Shown here piece after piece: positions 7,615 through 11,399 of a DNA stretch of 11,399 nt. A program made the position numbers and the translations under genes. The notes beneath the pieces are model-generated. The model was not told the DNA's origin. It was given only the letters and a program-made list of their open reading frames with translations, and searched no databases. The number at the start of each line of letters is the position of its first letter. Within the stretch, counting starts at the first letter, position 1. Source of the stretch: Hyphomicrobiales bacterium (GTDB lineage Bacteria; Pseudomonadota; Alphaproteobacteria; Rhizobiales; Devosiaceae); NCBI GenBank assembly GCA_028290345.1, contig JAQGKB010000218.1:1-11399 (forward strand), given 5' to 3'.

Positions 7615-7625
7615 TTCGATTTTCT
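7597..7625 (+). promoter_or_regulatory. Candidate promoter of melR
   Basis: TTGCAA (7597-7602) and TTTTCT (7620-7625) are separated by 17 nt, each matching the sigma-70 consensus at four of six positions. The candidate ends 40 nt before ATG 7666 and overlaps the opposite agpA candidate, so the two polymerases could compete. It was found by inspection only. Confidence 0.3.
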
Positions 7626-7665
7626 AGTCAGTTATTCCGGCTTTTAAAGATAGCGGATCATCGAA

Positions 7666-8595
7666 ATGCTCACGGAAACGTTTCCGCCCCCGAAATCCCG
7701 CCAAAGAGAGCAAGCGCCGCATCCGGTGCCCCGTCCGGATCGCAAATTCTATGCGAACACCGCCGCGTTCGGCCGCTTCGGGGTGCGCTGGTTCGATCCG
7801 CAACTGATGCCGTCCGAGCATTCGCACGGGCATATCGAACTCAACTGGCTGACGGCGGGCGGGATGGACTATTCCTTCGAGGGGCGGCCGGTGCATGTGC
7901 CCCCAGAACGGCTGGTGATGTTCTGGGCTGGCATTCCGCACCAGACTATCCGGCTGGACAAGGGCCCCGCCGGCGATTCACGGCAATGCAACGTCTATCT
8001 CCCACTTGATGCCTTTCTGCACATGCCGCATCTCGGTACGCTGCCCGAGACGATGATGGGCGGCGGCGTCATCGCGCTTTCCGTCGACGCGGTGGGCGCC
8101 AGCACCCTGCAGCGTTGGTACCAGGATTATCGCAGCGGCAATCCCGAACGGGCCGATATCCTCAAGATCGAGATCGGCACCATGATGCGCAGGGCTGCAC
8201 TGGTCGGCTGGGACGAACTGTTGCCGCCGTGGATCGAGTCGCTCAGCCCTTCCACCCGAGCCGCCTCGCCGCTGCGCTATGTGGTAGCGATGGTGCGCCA
8301 CATCATCGAAAACCTATCGGAACCGTTGAGCGCCGAGGATGTGGCCAAGGTGGTGGGCCTGCATCCCAACTACGCGCTCAATCTGTTCACAGCGGTGATG
8401 CGGGTATCGGTACGCAAGTTCGTGGTCCGCATGCGGCTGATCCGCGCTCGATCCCTGCTGTTCGAGGGCAACATGTCGATCGCCAACGTGGCGTTCCAAT
8501 CCGGATTCACCTCGCTCAGCCAGTTTTACGAGCACTTTCGCAATGCCTATGGGATCACGCCCCGCGAGATGCGGCAGAACCTCATTCAGGGGTGA
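7666..8595 (+). CDS. melR: AraC-family regulator of alpha-galactoside genes (MelR/AgpT-like)
   Basis: DNA-binding transcriptional activator expected to switch on agpA-melA when melibiose-type sugars are present. The 309 residues comprise a cupin-like sensor half (about 28-195) with PSEHSHGHIELNW (49-61) and MFWAGIPHQ (85-93), and a C-terminal double helix-turn-helix (about 205-302). The DNA-binding part shows LSAEDVAKVVGLHPNYALNLF (helix 1 unit, 221-241), RMRLIRARSLL (255-265), SIANVAFQSGFTSLSQFYEHF (second unit, 271-291) and the family end YGITPREMR. FW-x-PHQ, NYA-x-x-x-F and the R-M-R helix recall E. coli MelR from memory, not from an alignment. It is divergent from agpA, as is usual for such activators. 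The ribosome site before ATG 7666 is weak (CGGA, about 9 nt), and a palindrome covers codons 3-7, so a start nearer GTG 7726 remains possible. Confidence 0.9.
   Translation: MLTETFPPPKSRQREQAPHPVPRPDRKFYANTAAFGRFGVRWFDPQLMPSEHSHGHIELNWLTAGGMDYSFEGRPVHVPPERLVMFWAGIPHQTIRLDKGPAGDSRQCNVYLPLDAFLHMPHLGTLPETMMGGGVIALSVDAVGASTLQRWYQDYRSGNPERADILKIEIGTMMRRAALVGWDELLPPWIESLSPSTRAASPLRYVVAMVRHIIENLSEPLSAEDVAKVVGLHPNYALNLFTAVMRVSVRKFVVRMRLIRARSLLFEGNMSIANVAFQSGFTSLSQFYEHFRNAYGITPREMRQNLIQG
7673..7686. promoter_or_regulatory. Perfect 14-bp palindrome, LacI-family operator-like
   Basis: CGGAAACGTTTCCG is a perfect even palindrome centred on CG with the AAACGTTT core common to many LacI/GalR-family operators. 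It lies 8-21 nt into the melR reading frame (codons 3-7) and about 50 nt after the candidate melR -10 box. The palindrome is certain; recognition by a LacI-type protein, which is not encoded in this window, is inference. Confidence 0.5.
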
Positions 8596-8602
8596 AACCC
8601 CT
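8588..8602 (+). repeat. Short hairpin over the melR stop codon
   Basis: AGGGGT and ACCCCT form a perfect 6-bp stem with a 3-nt loop that includes part of the melR TGA stop (8593-8595). No T tract follows, so this is at best a weak terminator. The rest of the spacer to 8713 (118 nt in all) contains no gene or clear signal that I can support. Confidence 0.3.
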
Positions 8603-8713
8603 ATGGTGTCCGAAACTGCTGGCATTTGAACTTTATTAAGCCCGTTCAGCGAATGGCGTGGTGCGGAGACCGTTCGAGGAGGATGCTTTGGTCGGCTCGG
8701 AGGCTCGACCCGA

Positions 8714-8878
8714 ATGGCACACCTGGATTTTTTCCACGCACACAACCAACCGCGGCGCCCGGCGCTGCGGTCGCAGTTCGAACGTAGCGTGCAGCACACG
8801 CAGCGCATGCTGGTCGCCGCGGCACTGAGCACGATTGCGCTGGTGGCGATCGCCGCCGTGATGATGGCGCGAATCTAG
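8714..8878 (+). CDS. Small single-pass membrane protein, function unknown
   Basis: A 54-residue frame, ATG 8714 to TAG 8876-8878. Residues 1-30 are polar and rich in His, Arg and Gln (MAHLDFFHAHNQPRRP at the start); residues about 32-53 form one hydrophobic segment (MLVAAALSTIALVAIAAVMM) before the end ARI. The basic, polar N-terminus suggests it lies in the cytoplasm. GGAGG at 8699-8703 lies 10 nt before the ATG, and third codon positions are mostly G or C, as in the neighbouring real genes; both support translation. No in-frame start exists upstream. It follows melR by 118 nt on the same strand and ends tail-to-tail with the dehydratase gene, sharing 4 nt. I do not recognise the family, and a chance frame in GC-rich DNA is not excluded. 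Confidence 0.55.
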   Translation: MAHLDFFHAHNQPRRPALRSQFERSVQHTQRMLVAAALSTIALVAIAAVMMARI

Positions 8879-10746
8879 GCTTGTAGCTGGATTGCGGTAA
8901 AGAGGATGCGCCGCACTTCGGGTTCATCCTGTGCGCGCAGCGCCGCGCTCAATTCGGCCAGCGGCTTGTCGATGGCAGCAGCGCTCACATCGCGCTGGTT
9001 GGCTCGGAGAATCTTTGGCTGCTGGGTCGGAATTGCGGCCGCCGGATCATAAAATAGCTGTTCCTCAAGCTTTTCGCCGGGACGGATGCCGATTTCCTTG
9101 ATTTCAATGTCACCTGTCGGGTTGGCCGACGAACGGACGGTCAGACCGGCCAGCCCGATCATGTTCTCAGCCAATTCCCGGACGGCGATGGGTTCGCCCA
9201 TTTCCAGCAGGAAGGTGTCGCCACCCTGCGAGAGGCTGCCCGCCTGGACGATCAGTTCGGCGGCCTCGTGCAGCGACATGAAGTAGCGCGTCATCCTGTT
9301 ATCGGTGACGGTGATTGGCCCCCCGCCCGCGATCTGTTCCTTGAACAGGGGCACTACCGAACCGTTTGAACCGAGCACGTTGCCGAAGCGCACCGCGCAA
9401 AAGCGCTGGCGATTGCTCTTTGTGGCGGCAATCTCGGCGCACTGGTGCACAATCAATTCGGCCCAGCGCTTGGTTGCGCCCATGACACTTGAAGGGTGCA
9501 CTGCCTTGTCGGTCGAAATCAGCACGAAGTTGCTCACGCCCGCCGCGAGGGCGGCATTGGCGAGCGTGTAGGTGCCGATGACGTTGTTGCGGACACCTTC
9601 AAGCGCGTTGATCTCGAGCAGCGGCACATGCTTGTGGGCAGCGGCGTGGAACACCACCTCCACTGCTTCGCGCTCCAGCACGCGCCGTACCAGGTCGGCA
9701 TCGGTTACCGAGCCGAGAACGGACACCAGGGGAACGGCGGTTTCGCGCGCAACATGGCGCCCGATCTCGTAGAGCGCGAACTCGTTAGCCTCCAGCAGCA
9801 CTACGGTCTTGGGGCTCCAGCGCGCAATCAGCCGCACCAGTTCCGAACCGATCGAACCACCGGCACCCGAGACAAGGATCACCCGTCCGGCGATCATGGA
9901 ACGCAGCAGCTCCGGATCGGCCGGCACCGACGAACGCCCGAGCAGGTCGTCGATATCGATCTGGCGCAGCACGCCGACGTCGTACTTGCCGGCGGCAAGG
10001 TCGGTAATTGCCGGCAGCGTCCTGAGCCTGACCGGATAGGCGCTGAGCAGGTGATGGATCTCCTTGCGGCGCTCTACGGTGAGCGACGGGATCGACAGGA
10101 TGATCTCGCTGATCCCGAGATTGCGGACTAGATCGCCGAGGGCGCCAGGGCCAAAAACCCTGATGCCCATGATGTCGCGGCCGTGAAACCCCGGATCGTC
10201 ATCGACGAACCCGGCGACATGGCGCGATCCGTTGGCGTTCAAGGCCGATGCAAGCTGGATGCCGGCGTGATCCGCGCCGTAGATCAGCACCTGACCGCGC
10301 AACTGCGAATCCCGCAGGTGTCCGGCAAGAACCCGTTTCACGAAGATCCGGCTGGCGCCGATCACCAGCGTGCCGAAAGTAAAGAACAGGACCGGGATCG
10401 AGCGCGGCACGCTGGCATGCGCGTAGAGCTCGGTGAGGAAGAGCACGGCCACCCATACGACCGTGGCCAGCAGCATCGCCTGGGCGATGACGATGATGGC
10501 GCGCTCGGGCAGATAGCGGATGACGGCGCGGTATAGTCCCATGCGGATGAAAATCGGCACGGCGATGATCGGGGCCAGCGCCATCAGGCCGAACTGGGTC
10601 GGCGAGGGAATGAACGGGCCGCCGAGGCGAAGCTGGTAGGCCAGCCATTGCACAAAAATCAGCGCTACGACGTCGAAGCTGATGGTGACGACGCGCTTCC
10701 ACGGGCGCGACAGCTCACTGGCAAAAGTTCTCAACCGCTCAATCAT
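8875..10746 (-). CDS. capD: Membrane-bound nucleotide-sugar 4,6-dehydratase, WbpM/CapD/PglF type
   Basis: Likely converts UDP-GlcNAc (or a related UDP sugar) to the 4-keto-6-deoxy intermediate for O-antigen, capsule or exopolysaccharide sugars. The 623 residues carry four N-terminal membrane segments (about 18-37, 51-69, 83-105, 117-138), a first Rossmann region with GADHAG (157-162), and a C-terminal SDR catalytic domain with GAGGSIGSE (294-302), AAAHKHVPL, STDKA (411-415) and MGATKR (422-427). The usual catalytic tyrosine of YxxxK is Met422 with Lys426, a known hallmark of the long WbpM/PglF form, so the enzyme should be active. The length is usual for this family. ATG 10746 was chosen because the frame from 10803 runs deep into the upstream gene; from 10746 the overlap is 8 nt, indicating coupled translation, though no good ribosome site is visible. 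Exact sugar product cannot be read from sequence. Confidence 0.92.
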   Translation of the reverse strand: MIERLRTFASELSRPWKRVVTISFDVVALIFVQWLAYQLRLGGPFIPSPTQFGLMALAPIIAVPIFIRMGLYRAVIRYLPERAIIVIAQAMLLATVVWVAVLFLTELYAHASVPRSIPVLFFTFGTLVIGASRIFVKRVLAGHLRDSQLRGQVLIYGADHAGIQLASALNANGSRHVAGFVDDDPGFHGRDIMGIRVFGPGALGDLVRNLGISEIILSIPSLTVERRKEIHHLLSAYPVRLRTLPAITDLAAGKYDVGVLRQIDIDDLLGRSSVPADPELLRSMIAGRVILVSGAGGSIGSELVRLIARWSPKTVVLLEANEFALYEIGRHVARETAVPLVSVLGSVTDADLVRRVLEREAVEVVFHAAAHKHVPLLEINALEGVRNNVIGTYTLANAALAAGVSNFVLISTDKAVHPSSVMGATKRWAELIVHQCAEIAATKSNRQRFCAVRFGNVLGSNGSVVPLFKEQIAGGGPITVTDNRMTRYFMSLHEAAELIVQAGSLSQGGDTFLLEMGEPIAVRELAENMIGLAGLTVRSSANPTGDIEIKEIGIRPGEKLEEQLFYDPAAAIPTQQPKILRANQRDVSAAAIDKPLAELSAALRAQDEPEVRRILFTAIQLQA

Positions 10747-11380
10747 CTTGGCGTCGGCCCGATCCGGCAAAATAGGCCAGCACCACCAGCGGCACGTAGG
10801 CAATAATCGTCGTCAGCAATCCGGCACCGTCATTGTCATGAGCGTATAGGGCGAGCGGCAGGACCCAGACGAGATTGATACCGAGGAAGATCAAAGTCAC
10901 AGTCTGATGCGACCGGAATCGCCGCGCGAGGAATTGATAGGCGTGACGGCGATGCGCCTCAAGCACCTTTTCGCCTTGCAGAGCACGGCGGACCAGCGTT
11001 GTTGTCGCATCGCTGAGAAACAGCGACCCCAGGATCAGCCAGTCCCAGAGGCTAAGCAGGCGCAGCGAAATGGTGATGATGGCAAAGACCGCCGTCATGA
11101 AGCCGAGATAGGTGCTGCCGGCATCGCCCATGAAGATCTTGGCCGACTTCCAGTTGAACGCCAGGAAGACGACGCAGGCCAGCGCGATGCCGATAAACCA
11201 CCAGGTCAACGGATCGGACAGCATCTGCGGGCTGGTCGCAAGCATCAGCCCGGTCGCGCCGAATAGCATGACCGCGCCCTGCATGCCGGCAAGGCCATCG
11301 ATGCCGTCCATGAAATTGAAGACGTTGATCCAATAGACCGCCACCAGCAGCACGGCGATGAAGCCCAGCGGAAGCGGCAC
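10739..11380 (-). CDS. WbpL/WecA-type polyprenyl-phosphate sugar-1-phosphate transferase, N-terminal half missing from this frame
   Basis: Integral membrane enzyme that starts lipid-linked sugar synthesis by moving a HexNAc-1-phosphate from a UDP sugar to undecaprenyl phosphate. The visible 213 residues hold the C-terminal half: NFMDGIDGLAG (22-32), KIFMGDAGSTYLGF (81-94) and the cytoplasmic EAHRRHAYQ (141-149), which resembles WbpL more than E. coli WecA, plus about five membrane segments. The family is usually near 340 aa, and the N-terminal DDxxD-containing part is absent. The open frame begins at GTG 11380, and an in-frame TGA at 11390-11392 blocks extension. Another frame of the last 19 nt reads FDLRGG and would join smoothly if one G were removed near 11381. 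This suggests a frameshift mutation or a sequence error rather than a true short gene. It overlaps the dehydratase gene by 8 nt; together they fit one surface-polysaccharide operon. Confidence 0.8.
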   Translation of the reverse strand: MPLPLGFIAVLLVAVYWINVFNFMDGIDGLAGMQGAVMLFGATGLMLATSPQMLSDPLTWWFIGIALACVVFLAFNWKSAKIFMGDAGSTYLGFMTAVFAIITISLRLLSLWDWLILGSLFLSDATTTLVRRALQGEKVLEAHRRHAYQFLARRFRSHQTVTLIFLGINLVWVLPLALYAHDNDGAGLLTTIIAYVPLVVLAYFAGSGRRQDD

Positions 11381-11399
11381 CGCCGCCTCTCAGGTCGAA

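Larger units (their letters stand above)
7502..7665. promoter_or_regulatory. Divergent control region between agpA and melR
   Basis: This 164-nt gap separates the two divergent start codons and must hold the promoters for the operon and its regulator. The central part (about 7586-7660) is clearly more AT-rich than the surrounding coding sequence. No coding potential was seen in it. AraC-type activators of the MelR group bind direct-repeat-like sites near -35 in such gaps; I could not identify a convincing pair by eye. Confidence 0.75.

Noticed and set aside
8588..8602. Intrinsic terminator for melR
   Set aside because: The 6-bp stem has a 3-nt loop, overlaps the stop codon and is not followed by a T tract, so I list it only as a hairpin.
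8683..8787. Alternative 34-codon frame from ATG 8683, just before the small membrane ORF
   Set aside because: The AGGAGG directly abuts its ATG with no spacer, and the product is a Pro/Ala/Arg-rich low-complexity peptide; ATG 8714 has correct spacing and a membrane helix.
8646..8927. Minus-strand open frame of 93 codons opposite the small membrane ORF
   Set aside because: It is Arg/Ser/Pro-rich, overlaps the 3' end of the dehydratase gene in another frame, has no ribosome site that I can see, and shows no domain.
10747..10803. Longer dehydratase start at 10803
   Set aside because: The added residues (Trp/Cys-rich) are read from inside the transferase gene in another frame; the family normally begins a short way before its first membrane segment, as the start at 10746 gives.

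Overview
The window is GC-rich, with strong G/C preference at third codon positions, and reads as an alphaproteobacterial (Hyphomicrobiales-like) chromosome segment. The placement rests on gene content: an alpha-galactoside locus built like the agp locus of Sinorhizobium meliloti. I cannot fix the genus from sequence alone.

Region A (1-8595) is an alpha-galactoside (melibiose/raffinose type) uptake and hydrolysis system. On the minus strand, from 7501 down to the left edge, lie a signal-peptide solute-binding protein of 699 aa (agpA-like), two Opp/Dpp-type permeases (agpB-, agpC-like), a fused double ATP-binding subunit (agpD-like) and an NAD/metal-dependent GH4 alpha-galactosidase (melA, whose C-terminus lies outside the window). 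A MelR/AgpT-type AraC regulator is transcribed divergently on the plus strand from a 164-nt shared control region. The expected logic: the binding protein captures alpha-galactosides in the periplasm, the ABC transporter imports them intact, MelA releases galactose in the cytoplasm, and the AraC protein senses the sugar and activates agpA. The transporter belongs to the peptide family by sequence, so a 'dipeptide transporter' label would mislead.

Non-coding structure in region A includes a 172-nt gap after agpA with three consecutive stem-loops, a 7-bp-arm stem-loop between agpD and melA, overlapping back-to-back promoter candidates with a small inverted repeat between agpA and melR, and a perfect 14-bp LacI-operator-like palindrome covering the first codons of melR.

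Region B (8596-8878) holds a 118-nt spacer with no gene seen and then a 54-aa single-membrane-segment ORF on the plus strand. It was called by reading the sequence and overlaps the stop of the next, convergent gene by 4 nt.

Region C (8875-11399, minus strand) belongs to surface polysaccharide synthesis: a membrane-bound WbpM/CapD-type nucleotide-sugar 4,6-dehydratase, overlapped by 8 nt by an upstream WbpL/WecA-type polyprenyl-phosphate sugar-1-phosphate transferase. The transferase's open frame lacks the N-terminal half and is blocked by an in-frame stop, which suggests a frameshift close to the window edge. No gene-free stretch exceeds 172 nt. I saw no tRNA, rRNA, CRISPR or insertion sequence.
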